Below are positions 20,871 to 33,373 of a stretch of DNA of 64,000 nucleotides, piece after piece. The stretch covers positions 1 to 64,000 of the forward strand of contig JAYMGJ010000305.1 of assembly GCA_037178675.1 (NCBI GenBank), written 5' to 3'. Numbering within the stretch: position 1 is the stretch's first letter; each line of letters starts with the position of its first letter. The notes under the pieces were generated by a model, which had not been told where the DNA came from, did not search any database, and worked only from the letters and a program-made list of their open reading frames with translations. Both the position numbers and the translations under genes were made by a program. The DNA is from Scleroderma bovista. Taxonomy: Eukaryota > Basidiomycota > Agaricomycetes > Boletales > Sclerodermataceae.

Positions 20871-23800
20871 TCAAGTTGTAATGGGCTGACCCCTTTGTGC
20901 CCGTTCCCCAACATAATTGTCCCACATATCCCGCGCAATCCTGTCCCACATAGCAGACATCTGCGCATGATCAGATCTTGTGGGGACACCGTCCGCGATC
21001 GAGCCAATTGAGCCTGGTGCCGCATCAGATTGTAGTGAAGTGGCTTCGATGTCATCCAGCTCTGTGGGATCCAACTTATGGATGATGTTGTGGATGCATG
21101 ATAGAGCTGGCGGAATGTGCACTTGAATGTTCATGCCATATTGGGGGGGAACTACAAGGATTCGGAATCGCCGCTTCAGCACACCAATAATGCGCTCGAC
21201 TACATTGCGAAGCTGGGCATGACAGAGGTTAAAAACCTCCTGGGTGTTCACAGGCCTAAAAAATCTTAGTCAACAAAAAGAAAAGAAAAGAAAAGAAATA
21301 GGCACTGAGTTTGTGCATGGCCCCACTTGGCCAAGTGGTATCATTGCCCACAGTATGGCACCAACAACTGCAGGCAACTCAGAAACCCCGCATCGGCAAG
21401 GTAATACTTACCTGCAGGGATAGCAAAATCGGACATCCGTTGTCACGCACCAAACAGGTTTGGTACAGTGAACATGGAAGATAACACCTATATTGAATGA
21501 TCCTTATGCGAAGGATAAGCACGACGGACCCTCATCATAGCCATCTATCGCACAAGAAGACTATCCTGATGTGAGAGACGGATGCCAATGCAGACAGTCA
21601 TCTATCGCACGAGAACCGCCAAGAAGCAGAAGAAACTGAAGGAATAACGTCAATTGTGGTATGAGAAAGGAATGCACACATCTGCAGTCCAACTCCCATA
21701 CCAGAACGAGAAGCCGAAGAATTGAAGGAGAAACAAAGGAGAAAGAGAAGAAATGATTTTTAGCGCCCAAATGTCATTTTTAGGCACCCAGTGCCGGCAT
21801 TCTGATATTTTGAATAGCTCCATCGTTTCTGAAGCTATCAGGCACATGACTATACCGTCAGAGAGCCTAGAGCATGGTCTATCTGCCTGTCAAGTTCTGA
21901 CGCAAATCTGTTCATTTCCCACGGAGATATTCCCCCCGCAATCCAGATGTTCGCTTCATCGCTCACTATGGAGTCCGTATTTTCTCTGGATCATTTCTCC
22001 GCTATTGCTGCAGATCTCCACTATGTCCTGCTCTTAGGACAGCCTCTCCCAGAGTTCCCGTGCACTGCCTGGCACATATCTTCCCAGCCTGCTCCCTCAG
22101 TCCCTCTCGTTCTCGGTCAGCGCGTTCTCCTCGTCAGTCCTGCATCAAGGACGTACTTTGGTCATCTTAGGTCTATTGTCAAGCTTGAGAAGTCTTCTCT
22201 GGTCGTCTCTGTGTCCCCTGAGCCCTCAGCCTATGGTCCCTTCCTCCCAGATACTTGCCATGTCCATCTTCCTCTGTCGTTCGTCTCACTTCCCTGGATG
22301 CGTCGAATTCAATACTCTATCCACTTCCCTACTTTCAGACGACGTCCCCCAGCACCATGACAGTAATGCCCCCACTTTATAGTGCTATTAGGAAGAAGAA
22401 CCCTCTCTCGTTCTTTCCCAGAAGAGAGCTCGTCAAGGGAGCCCATGGTTGCACTTCAGCGGCGCTAGAACACATGCACTATACCTTAGTGTATGCTGAC
22501 CCCACAAAAAAGACCTCTGGACCCCCGGTACCCTTCTTGTGGCTGTTTTGTCTTGGATCAATCCCCCTATTAATCTCAGATCTTCCCCATTGTTGTCCCA
22601 TCAAATTCCTGATGGTACACAGCCCCCCCATCAAACTTCTTAGGCTGTGCATCAATGACTCCTTCTGCTGTGCAGTGACTCATCCCTTGCTTACTGATGC
22701 TCTCTTGTCATCAGTATTACTCTATCCCTTTTGCATTTTTGGTATATTACTCAGCTGATGACTCACTCCCTTACCAATCAATCTTGTCATACAGCTTACT
22801 CATTCCTTTACTCAGCAGCTTATTCATGCTCCCTATGCTTACTCATTCCTGCTTATCCCATGCTTACTGATCGCTTACAAACCCCTTACAAAGCTCTTAC
22901 CAATCCCTTATCAATCCTTGACAAATTCTGCTTACTCCCTTCTCTTTTTGTACTTTAATGCTGTGCCCCCCCATGTATTTAAACCCCTGGGCTCAGCCCA
23001 GTGAAGAAAAGGACCCAATTGCATGAAATTATCCCTCTCCTCAGACTCTCTCAATCAGTATCCCTTCAGTCTTTAAGTCCTTGTAGGCTTCAGTGAAGGT
23101 CTAAAGGCTCAATATTGTCAAGTTTATCCAAGTTATTCAAGATCTATTCTTTATACTAGGCTCAAGCGGAGTCTAGCCTGTCTATCCTTCATATCCCATT
23201 GCTTCTGGACGTCAGGAGCCCCCTTTTCCCCTTTGCTGCACCAACCTCTAGGTGTAGTACTGCTACTTCAGTCCCAGTCACCCCAATCCCCGCTTTGACA
23301 CTTCCTAGGCTTTAGCAAGAGTCCAGACCCCTATCCCCTTCGTCTTCTATTACTCCTGTACCCCAGGAGTATCCTGCATCACTGTCTGCATCACCCTGTT
23401 GGTGTAGATCCCCTTCCCCCCTCCTCAGCACATCCTCTCTGGACACTGTGGAGGTAAACCACCACTTGCACTTTTTTGTAGTCCTTTGTTGGTGTTGTGT
23501 TTGGGTTGTTACTCCAACCCAAATCCACACTTTGACTCACACCGTGCGTCATGGTAAAGAGTCGCATTGGCCATCGACCCTTCCCATCCACTGAGTATGT
23601 AGGTAAAGTTCATTTCGAAGTCGCAACAAACAAGACAGTTTTGAGATGTAAAGCCTTTGCGGTTGCGGCATGCATCTCTTTCATCTGCAGATGGAGTGCA
23701 CACAATATGGGTCCCATTGATAGCACCAATTGCGCCTTCAAAGAACGGGTAGAATTTCGGATTGTTGCAAATAGTAGGAGGGATAGGATCATCGGCGCAT

Positions 23801-24385
23801 GGTAGTTTCACATACTTCGAATATATGGGGGGCGAAGAGAATGTGTTTAGCATTTCTTTGAAATACCTAGTATTTATTGTCAGGATTATAGGATAATACT
23901 GAATGAAAGACATACTTTGAAATGGTTCCATTCGATCATTGGAATCTCTCTCCTACGTGCCTCACTGATAGCCCAGTTACACATGTATAGAGGAAAATAG
24001 CGAGCTGCTCTTCAAGAGTGACCTTCTTTGAGTCAGTAAGCCCCCCACCCCGAAGTTCATTCAGAAGTGCTTGGAAAACATGCTTGTGAACCACAAGTTC
24101 CGTTTGGATCCTCTCAGGATGGCCGTTCAGGAGTTCCTCAACCCACCCTTGCCCAGAGAGGATGGAAGTATGATAGGGGATAGGCTGCGCCCTTTGGGTC
24201 GCTAGTATGATCACCTCGGACACCTTTGCAGCTATATCGGATACTGTTAGAAGTTCCTGTCGATATTGGGTGACGATCAGTTCCAAAAGCCATCGATTGC
24301 ATTCCTCCGCTGTCTCACCCTCGCTGTCTTCCTCGATATAACCCTCAATCCTCCCATCCATCCCAAAACTGAACTCCTGGTCCAT
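20871..24385 (-). pseudogene. PIF/Harbinger DDE transposase, split by LTR A4
   Basis: The N-terminal half (24385 down to 23546) has a helix-turn-helix-like region ending VTGLSVRHVGERFQ and, after an intron, the DDE start GAIGAINGTHIVC (about 23705-23745), RNRKGFTSQNCLVCCDFEM (about 23610-23670) and FTYILSGWEGSMANATLYHD (about 23550-23606). After LTR A4 the C-terminal half resumes with KYYLADAGF (about 21384-21411) and ends with NLCHAQLRNVVERIIGVLKR (about 21175-21233), stopping at 20871. In the family motif YRGVRYHL, here near 21345, the Arg codon is TGA, a nonsense change of the CGA-to-TGA type. So the gene is broken both by insertion and by a stop. The start at 24385 (MDQEF) lies only about 10 bp inside the edge of the nested Plavaka-like element. 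Confidence 0.85.
21441..23541 (+). mobile_element. Solo LTR, family A copy 4 (A4, 2101 bp)
   Basis: Runs from TGTCACGCACC to GACTCACA, flanked by CCGT at 21437-21440 and 23542-23545: a perfect 4-bp target duplication. Inserted in the Harbinger transposase between the YHDAR segment and the next coding block. Full-length, and one of the best copies for defining the family. Confidence 0.8.
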
Positions 24386-24408
24386 AGCGACGTGCATCAG
24401 CAAAAGTG

Positions 24409-24665
24409 GCCAAACCTAGCTTCACCTAGCAAGCCTCGGAGGAATCCGGCAGTTCTGGTGACACCTAACCAGCCCTTGCAAGGTCTAGGAAGAAACACCC
24501 CACTCGTACCAGACCTCATCAGAAAGGCCGTCACTGTCCCAGCTCTGGCCAGATCTTGTCAGAAAGGTCACCACTGTACCAGGTCTGGCCAGAGCTGGCC
24601 AGAAACATCACCACTGTCCCAGATCTCGCAAGGTCTCGCTAGACCTTGCCTTTATCATACTAGTA
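24409..24665. repeat. Subterminal repeat cluster, left end of Plavaka-like element
   Basis: Contains repeated TCTGGCCAGA, CTTGCAAGGTCT and GTCCCAGCTCTGG words on both strands. The right-hand counterpart is 33060-33305. Such clusters are typical transposase-binding arrays at DNA transposon ends. Confidence 0.6.
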
Positions 24666-26867
24666 TAGGATTCGCACCGTATTCATAGAGTACTAAATTT
24701 GCATGCAAGTAGCAAGAAATGATGCAAAAATTCTGTGCATACAGAGTACATAGTACTAAGACAAACAATCAAAGGGCGGTATCATCAATTCCGTCAGGAT
24801 CTTCTCCGTCCTCAGGCCCGAGTGCATCTCCTTTGTTTTCGTCCAGTGTTTGATTGAGTCCTGTATACCCATACTCATCCATTTCGTCTGCAAGTTCATC
24901 GCCAATCAATGGTTCATCGTCTCTGCCACCAACGCTGTCTATGTCAGATCCCTGCTCGCTGCTTTCATCACTTTCATCACCCTCCGAGTTGCTAGTGCCT
25001 TCCATAGGAACATCATTTTCACCAGTTTCTTGGAATGGATCACAATCGTGCTCGAGAGTGAATGGTTCCTTGTCAAGGGTCTTGCAGTCATCAAGAAGGC
25101 ACCGTGTCGCCTCGCGAGTTGATTTGTGCCCCACACCACCGCCACGAAACCTCATAAACATGTCGCGATCCACAAAGCTGCAACAGTCAGTTAAGAAATT
25201 TACTGTAGGAGTTGTAAGACATACATGTTCACGTAGTACCAGTCCCAATCCTCATCATTGTCAGACTTGCGGTGTGCGATGGATGGCGGCAACAATGTAG
25301 TTGTATGCCCAAATCAGAAAGCTGGAATGAGATGGACAGCGCGAACAACATCGTCCAGATCGATGAATCCGAACACGTTGGCGTCATCTTGGGGGTAGAA
25401 GCCAACTCAAGGCAAGCGGCACACGGCCCAACCGCACTTTGAATGGGTATGACGTGTGAACCAATGCACCCACAGGAGATCAATGTGCTTGGGTGCATGG
25501 TCGGGGGTCTCAGGGCTGCGATACCGCACATCAACATGGAAGATTCCAATAATCTGGGCGTACCAGTATGGATGAGGATTTTCAGTGTCCTCATGTGAGA
25601 GGACCATGACATCCGAGTGCGTGCGGGGGTTTAGCGAGTCCTGGGCCCGCCGTAGATCGTACGTCGTGTAGTTGATGTGGAGCACCTTGTGACGATAGAT
25701 CTGATTGTTGATGATTGTGAGGGCATTGCGTTGGGCTTGGGTGAATTCGTTGTATTCACCGCCAGGCTCACCAGCCAGCATCAAATGTCGCAAGATGTGA
25801 TTCTTCAGCTTTGGGAGAAAGTTCTGTATCGAATTTGAGGGCTGCACTTCTTTGAAAGCATGATTGACATACCTCAACTGCCTTGTCCTTCTTGTTCTGT
25901 GATAACCACGCACTAAGATCCCAGTGAAATTTCTTGCCCTGCAATATCTGGTAGTGAGCGTTGGGGGAAAAACTCGGCAGAGGTTCTTGATCAACAAAAT
26001 GAAGTGAGGGCTGTTCTGTGCTTGCCGTTGATGGGCTCAATGCAGCTTCATCTGCCTTGGCCGATGAACGATTCCCCTCGCAGATTTTGTGGAGCAATTG
26101 CTCACATTGTTGGTGCTTGGTGATTGCCCACATGAACCCAATCTTATTTGTCCTTGAGTAAAAACATTTGACCCGCCGGTGTTCCAACTCTCCCTGTCAT
26201 GACATGTAGATCAGGGAATGATAACCAATTTAAAGATACTTACAACCTGAGTTGAATAATTGTCAGTCGTGCCAAATTCCCGGATGGCCTTGACGTAGTC
26301 ACCCAATGCATGCAGTTTGTAGGTGGACATGTTGAAAGTGTGTCGCTTCCGTCCCTCACTCATGCTTGCAACATTGCTTGTTGTCCCTGCCTTGGCATTC
26401 TTGGCACCCCTGTGTCATGCACGAGCTGCTGTCTCATGAGGGAGGTCGTAAGTATTGAATTTAGCACAGCAATCACGTGAGAACTCGTGAATGTCCTGGC
26501 CAAGGCAGGTCGTGCAGTTGTCGAAGTGGTAAAGCGTCGTCTCGGTATGCATCCGAAGTTTGCCGAAGGCATGCCATGTAGCGAGTTCGAACAGGAGGTT
26601 GATGATGATGGTATTATATGGTTCAGGAAGGAGACCGTCAATGACAGGTATTGCACACTGAAGATGAGTGAGAACCACAAAAAAACATTATTTAGACTGT
26701 CACCTACCTGGAGGATGTCTTTGAAGTCTCTTGCTGCAAGTTTGGTGAGACCCGAAACATTGCTGCTGAATTTGCAGATAGTGTCATGCCCAAACGTTGG
26801 TACAAGCCAAAATCTAACCATTGTCAGTTGAGAGTTGAGTATGACAAGAAAGTATAACACGTACCAA

Positions 26868-28214
26868 TGTGAGTCAAAGTGAGGATTTGGGTCGGAGTAA
26901 TAACCCAAACACAACACCAACAAAGGACTACAAAAAAGTGCAAGTGGTGGTTTACCTCCACAGTGTCCAGAGAGGATGTGCTGAGGAGGGGGGAAGGGGA
27001 TCTACACCAACAGGGTGATGCAGACGATGATGCAGGATACTCCTGGGGTACAGGAGCAATAGATGATGAAGGGGATAGGGGTCTGGACTCTTGCTAAAGC
27101 CTAGGAAGTGTCAAAGCGGGGATTGGGTTGACTGAGACTAAAACAGTGATACTACACCTAGAGATTGGTGCAGCAAAGGGGCAGAGATGCCTCTGATGTC
27201 CAGAGGCGAGGAAGATTGACTGGTATGAAGCCTAGACTCCGCTTGAGCCTAGTATAAAGAATAGATCTTGAATAACTTGGATAAACTTGACAATATTGAG
27301 CCTTTAGACCTTCACTGAAGCCTATGAGGACTCAAAGACTGAAGGGATACTGACTGAGAGAGTCTGAGAGAGGGATAATTTCGTGCAATTGGGTCTTTTT
27401 TCACTGGGCTGAGCCCAGGGGTTTAAATACATGGGGGGGCACAGCATTAAAGTACAAAAAGAGAAGGGAGTAAGCAGAATTTGTCAAGGATTGGTAAGGG
27501 ATTGGTAAGAGCTTTGTAAGGGGTTTGTAAGCGATCAGTAAGCATGGGATAAGCAGGAATGAGTAAGCATAGGGAGCATGAATAAGCTGCTGAGTAAAGG
27601 AATGAGTAAGCTGCATGACAAGATTGATTGGTAAGGGAGTGAGTCATCAGCTGAGTAATATACCAAAAATGCAAAAGGGATAGAGTAATACTGATGACAA
27701 GAGAGCATCAGTAAGCAAGGGATGAGTCACTGCACAGCAGGAGTCATTGATGCACAGCCTAAGAAGTTTGAACCATGTTCTAGGCTCTCTGACAGTATAG
27801 TCACGTGCCTGATAGCTTCAGAAACGACGGAGCTATTCAAAATATTGGAATGCTGGCACTGGGCGCCTAAAAATGACATTTGGGCGCTAAAAATCATTTC
27901 TTCTCTTTCTCCTTCGTTTCTCTGTCAATTCTTCAGCTTCTTTGATCGTTCTGGTATGGGAGTTGAACTGCAGATGTGTGCATTCCTTTCTCATACCACA
28001 ATTGACGTTATTCCTTCAGTTTCTTCTGCTTCTTGGCGGTTCTCGTGCGATAGATGTCTGTCTGCATTGGCATTCATCTCTCACATCAGGATAGTCTTCT
28101 TGTGCAATAGATGGCTATGATGAGGGTCTGTCGTGCTTATCCTTCACATAAGGATCATTCAATATAGGTGTTATCTTCCATGTTCACTGTACCAAACCTG
28201 TTTGGTGTGTGACA
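26868..28214 (-). mobile_element. Solo LTR, family A copy 5 (A5), internally deleted
   Basis: Both termini present, flanked by CCAA at 26864-26867 and 28215-28218, a perfect 4-bp duplication. About 0.75 kb is missing internally, with the junction near 27770 (AAGAAGTTTGA to ACCATGTTCTAGG). Sits in the Plavaka-like transposase gene. Confidence 0.8.
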
Positions 28215-28635
28215 CCAAGCATTGAATTCCTGCATGGTGTCATTCCCAACCTCGTATAGGAGTCGGATGAGGTGTGTCAGTGTTGCCTTCCATACACCAA
28301 GTTCGAACTCATTCATAAAGTCAGGCACGAGCATTGAATAAAAGTTGAAACCGAAGGCGGAAAGTTTGGCAGAGAAAGCATTCTGTATGAGTGAGTCGAT
28401 GAGCATAGCTGGTATAAATGGTACCTACACGAGTGGGCACAAGCGATGCTGGGCCAAGGATGGCCTTGATGAGCCTGCTGGTGATGCTGCGTCCAAATTT
28501 GAATATCGACTTGCGTACATTGTCAATTGACCGACGGCATGCCTCATTATCAACCTGTGCTTTCATTGTGCGTACCCGCTGATCAATCTTTGTGCCAACT
28601 TTGTGGATTTTGTCTTTTGTGACCAGACAGCGCGG

Positions 28636-28903
28636 TGTAGAGACAGTCCTGTCTCTAGGTGTAGAATTGGTAGTACTGATACTGGACTCTTACCTTAGCT
28701 ATGTAGGCTTGTACTTAGCTTACTAAGCAACTTCCCTCTTTCCTCTGTATATGTTTGATCTCAGTCCTGGAGTGACTGAACACCTCTACTCTCCCTATTT
28801 CCTCTAGTCTCCCCAGTCCCTGGGAGCTCTGCCAGACCTCCAGAAGCCCCTGGGTCGAGTGTGCCTCACCTGAGGCAGCAGCAACACCCAACCCCCCCCT
28901 ACA
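28636..28903 (+). mobile_element. Solo LTR, family D copy 2 (268 bp)
   Basis: Same ends and length as 344-611 and flanked by GCGG at 28632-28635 and 28904-28907, a perfect 4-bp duplication. The two copies differ at only a few bases, so both insertions are young or the family is under homogenisation. It too disrupts a Plavaka-type transposase. Confidence 0.75.
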
Positions 28904-30913
28904 GCGGGCAAGGACAGTTCCCTAGAAACTTTATACATGCAAGGAGTATTCTGTGTATGTATACAATAAATAGTTAATATATGTATAGAAGCAGTGTGCC
29001 CTTACTTCTCGGGGTAATCTGTGGCGTATGTGAATAGCCGCAAGAACACCCGCCATAAAATTCCATCCGCAAACTTGATGATGATCCCATATTCATATGC
29101 ATGAAGAAAGTCTGAGTCGAGTAAAAAAGACCAAATGGCCTGCATGAGCTCGTGTTTACAGTGTGTAAGTACTGAAGCAGTTGCACTTGTGCCGAACGTC
29201 TTCAGGTAAAAGTCCTGGATGGTATCAGATAGCTAGGATGATGTGATTAGTTCAAAACACACAAGACCAAATGCTACATACGTACCTTCGGGATATAGGC
29301 TAAATGGTGTGCAGCGAAAGCAGTGGGCTTTGCGCGCATGTACTTTGATTGGTTACCAAGGAATAGATATATTGGCCAAAGGGATGCATTGCCGAAACTC
29401 GCAAGATGGGTCGAATCAGACCAAAGCATGATGGCAGCCATGACAGTTTCAAGGTTGCAGCCCGGGTTCTTTGATGAGCACTTAATCTTCTCGTGCTCAC
29501 GAATCATCGCATCAGATGTGTACAGTTCGGTGTAAACTCGTTCGGGGGGTGAGTCTTGTCAGGTTGCCAGTAAAGCTTGTATGGAGTGGGATGAAAGGTT
29601 TCAGCAGCAGGCTCCTCAAAGGCTGACTTGATGACCTCTGTGATTGGGCGATAATGGAGCCCCTCTATGTGAAAGATGGGAGCCTCGTCTTCAGGCCGCT
29701 TCACCTTCTCACAGGGAGGTCGGATGGGGATAGATGTAGTGTGCCATCCGTCAGAGGAGAAAAGCGGGGAGGATGAGTCGCGAGGAGCATTGTCGAGCTG
29801 TTTAGTCTCACGTTGTGCGTTGAACTCACAGAGATCATCACGATCAAAGTCATCTGCCAGGACGATGTCTTGGACCGGACAATCCAGGTCATGGAGAGAT
29901 TTTTGCGGCAAACTGTTGTAGAACCAGCTGATAAGTCGCCAGGTGGTCGCATTTAGAAATGGTGCAAAGTAATTCTTCGGAGAGCTGGGGGGAGAAGCTG
30001 GCGCACACTGGAATGTGGGGCCATCAGATAGGTGGTCAAGTGACATCAAATTTTCCGGGTTGTATGACGGGAAGCCCCCACAGTATTCACAAAAGAGGTC
30101 ATGGCTATCCAGCTCAGTGTGGAAAGAGGGGGGGGCATGAATTGAGGTGGGAGGGCTGGCACTAGGGCCAATGTCCATCTCGATATCAGGTCCTCCAGGT
30201 GCCAGGTCATTCAGCACTTCACACTCCTCTGGGTCTGCAGTCATGGGGGGGGGGTACAGCAACTGGTAACAGTGGGGGTTCGTCATGGTATCGCTTGGGA
30301 AGGCGACAATTGTGGTGGGGAGACCGGATGGCCATCTTTCGACATCCTCACTAAGATCGGGCCCATCATACTGATTCAAATGATTAGGTTTGTATCTACA
30401 TATAATAAAGTACAGGTTTGACTCACCGCAAGGCTCTCAAATGCAGCGAGGTGTTGTGCTCACAATGCATCCTGCTCCCCCTCCAGCTGTTCCCTCTCCG
30501 CCCGTTCTTCTGCTTCAAGGCGAAGTCGCCTTTGTGCCTCTTCAGCAGCTGCCTCAGAACGATCTTGGTGTTGTCGAAGTAGATCTGTTAAGTTAGTGTC
30601 CTTCTTCTCGCACCAGCGTGCAGTATGGAGGGATAGGCCATGTTGATTCTTGACGATCTTACCGCAAGATGGGCAAGCAAGGTCAGCCATTACGAGTAGA
30701 ATAAGACAGAGGGCGCCACGCCAGTGCATGCTGGAGGGGCATGCACTGTGATGGTGGTGGTAGTAAGGAAAATGGTAATAACCCTAATACAGTATTAGGC
30801 TGGGTGGGACTTAGTGAAACAGTATTGGGTCGGCACAGCCCGAGCATTTTAATCTCAGCCTTATCCTCCGATGAGTCCATCCATCTTGTCACTTGCCTCT
30901 TACCTCCACCCCC

Positions 30914-32798
30914 ATGGCCGACTTTGTCATCAACCCTGTGCTTATGGTGCAATCCGCGTCTGCCCATCCAGCCAACGAAAATAAATGCAGGGCTGACCTG
31001 GCTGACAAAGTTTTGTCCATCAAGAAGAAGACAAAGTAAGTCGACATCCTTCATTGCATATATTGACAAACCTTTGTCAAGAAGAACAGAACAAAAAGAT
31101 CCCGATGAAGAGATGTACGAACTGGTTGGGAAGAGGCTTGTGTGCCTTGCCCATCTGTTCAGATCTCCGCTCACAGCATTGAACATCGGTCTCAAGCACA
31201 ACTATGGTCGCAAGGGCCCAGATATTGACATGTAGCAGACATGGCTGACAGACCCATTCTTGTTGACTAACTACTACTAACTCCACAGGGCCGAGGAAGC
31301 GACCCCTCAACAACTCAAGTTTTTTTGGGCAATGCTCGTTTTATCACCACACCTGCAAGATGACCTGGAGACGCGAGGAAGACTCGACACCAGGACACTT
31401 CAAAATATTTGCGCATGGGTAAGTCAATATATGCACATATACTCAGATATTTCTAACCTGTTGCATCTAGATGGTACACAGGATGGGCGACCAACGTTTG
31501 ACTGACCTGGGAGCCCTCAAACACATTGGCCTCACATATTTGAAGGCCAACAGGGCACCCCTTGATCCTCTGATTGGCAAGAAGCAAGACAAGTCTGATC
31601 ATGGCTTCAACCATCCACAAATTGCACAGATGCTTTGCCCACGCAAGAAGCTGGTGTCGTTTGACGAGGATCCAGATGTGCAAGTACCAACTTCTTCACT
31701 GACACAACTACTGACTTGTTACAGGATAATGGAGGCCCTCCAAGATGGCCTCATCAACACCTCAGCAAGCAACTGGCCCACCATTTTCTATGAAGACAAT
31801 GTATACGACCCAGATGATCGGTTGAAGGGGCTGTTCTGTGGCCATGCCGCTTTTCGGGTAAGTCCTCATATGCGCACTGGTCTGCTACTCATTGACTTTT
31901 TGCCAGTTTTATGCGCATTTATTCATTGGACCCTCTGCTGCTGCCACAGATACTGTTGTAGGCAATGCATCAAGGCCTTCAAAGAACCACGCTTGGGGCC
32001 TTACTAAGGTAACCCCGCAAATCATCGCATATGTTCACGTACTAGTAAGTCTCAATTAATATACTTGAAGATTGGTACATTGTTGATAGCTTTATTTCAC
32101 TCTGAGCACTGCACCATGCTGGTGCCTGAAAGTTGGACAGATGGACTTGGAAGAAATGGCGTCCCTGATCATCGAGATGTTTGGGGACCCAGATGACTGG
32201 ACCCGTACCACGCTGGCTTGGTGGAACAAGTGAGTCCATTCAACTCTAACTGTGATAATTGAACCTTACTTTCTGTAGGTGGGCTTTTCCCAGGGGCGCT
32301 TTACCTGCCCCTGACTCCGATGATGATGTATCGACAATACGTGCTCAGCATGCAAAGAAGCTCAAGAAGAAGGGACTTACTAATTTTGAACGTTGTTGTG
32401 CAGCAGGTCGAGAATTTACATCCCCATCCCCACCCCCAGAAAGGCCAGCCACCCTGGACATGCCAACCCCTTTGACGTCTACCAACTCGCTTTCCAAGAC
32501 TACTACTGCATCTACATCCATGACAACTGTTTGGAGTGCTTGCACTGGTACTGCCACTGATGACTCAGACCTGTCTCCCACCCCCCCATCGGATGATGAG
32601 CTAGGTGGATCACTACTCTCTAAGGGGACTAATTCTGTGCCGCCCCCAATTGCATCCACCAGCACTGCCGCTGTCAGTGATGCCACCCCTTTGGTGGCCT
32701 GTTCTACTAGGAAGTTGCCAAGCGGTGATCTTGGTACTGGCTCTGTCAAACTGAAGAAGGGCACTGCCAAGAAACGTGGATGCAAGAACGGCTTCTAA
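30914..32798 (+). CDS. Companion protein of the Plavaka-like element (DUF6698-like)
   Basis: A multi-exon gene divergent from the transposase, the two starts being about 220 bp apart. Blocks: MADFVINPVLMVQ (30914), YELVGKRLVCLAHLFRSPLT (about 31117-31177), FFWAMLVLSPHLQDDLETRG (about 31320-31380), WMVHRMGDQRLTDLGALKHI (about 31465-31527), NHPQIAQMLCPRKKLVSFDE (about 31609-31668), SNWPTIFYEDN (about 31767-31800), KVGQMDLEEMASLIIEMFGD (about 32130-32190) and ALPAPDSDDDVSTIRAQHAK (about 32298-32357), then a Ser/Thr-rich tail ending Lys-rich at 32798. Introns with GT-AG ends fall between the blocks (for example about 31034-31078). The family recurs in mushroom genomes, possibly the one named DUF6698; biochemical role unknown. 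All blocks look readable, so this partner may have outlived its transposase. Confidence 0.6.
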
Positions 32799-33059
32799 CC
32801 ATTCTCGATAATTTCCTCTTTCGTGTTTTCTAATGCATTTTGACAGTTTGGAACGCTCTCACATGTTAGATTCGACACTAGATTCAACGCATTGTACCGT
32901 GTTTTCTTCACCGCCTGGACACTTTCGAACGCTCTGCTGTACCCTGCTATTATTGGAATGCATGTGGTCATGTATAATGTGGTCGTGTTGTACAACTAAT
33001 AATAATGTCATTGGTCGGACTCTTACTAGAACTGGTGTGAACTGGCAAGAAAACAAAGT

Positions 33060-33305
33060 ACTAGCCAGACCTTGCAAGACCTAGTGAGACCTAGCGAGCC
33101 AAGAGGTCCTAGTAAATACTATACTACTTACAAGATCTTGCCAGGGCTGGCTAGGGCTGGCTAGGCACACGGAGCTAATGCGATCTGGCAAGGATGATGT
33201 GTCGCTGGCCAGATATTGGCGCACTCGCTACAAACTGTATTTCTAGCAGACCTTGCGAACCTATTGTACTCTGGCCAGGTCTGGCCAGGTCTGGCTAGGT
33301 CAGGA
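33060..33305. repeat. Subterminal repeat cluster, right end of Plavaka-like element
   Basis: GGCCAGGTCTGGCCAGGTC, CTTGCAAGACCTAG and GGGCTGGCTAGG words, mirrored in the cluster at 24409-24665. Confidence 0.6.
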
Positions 33306-33373
33306 CACTTTTGCTGATGTGGAACGGCCTTGGATGTCGCGCTGCAACACTGTCGCAATATCAATCGTGGATC

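Larger units (their letters stand above)
24769..30690 (-). pseudogene. Plavaka-like transposase, split by two LTRs
   Basis: Starts at 30690 with a zinc-finger-like segment CPSCGKIVKNQHGLSLHTA and an Arg/Glu-rich coiled stretch. It continues with MDIGPSASPP (about 30145-30180), NYFAPFLNATTWRLISWFYN (about 29912-29975), the core WSDSTHLASFGNASLWPIYL (about 29353-29412) with the likely first catalytic Asp retained, YATDYPEK (about 29006-29030), FGFNFYSMLVPDFMNEFELG (about 28290-28355), LVPTFGHDTICKF (about 26770-26805), INYTTYDLRRAQDSLNPRTH (about 25620-25680) and DMFMRFRGGGVGH (about 25125-25165), ending acidic at 24769. The frame is broken by solo LTR D2 inside a CxC-type motif near 28900 and by LTR A5 after QEFNA near 28215. 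The order of blocks matches a common Agaricomycete transposase type; inactive here. Confidence 0.75.
24395..33319. mobile_element. Plavaka-like DNA transposon nested in Harbinger
   Basis: Both ends carry the 14-mer CATCAGCAAAAGTG in inverted orientation (24395-24408 and 33306-33319), followed inward by clusters of short words such as TCTGGCCAG and CTTGCAAGACCT. Outside lie the first codons of the Harbinger transposase (left) and the rest of the Harbinger 5' region (right), so the element is a guest. It contains a transposase (minus) and a divergently transcribed partner gene (plus). I could not read a clear target duplication; at most AT on both sides if the tip is CAGCAAAAGTG. Confidence 0.6.
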
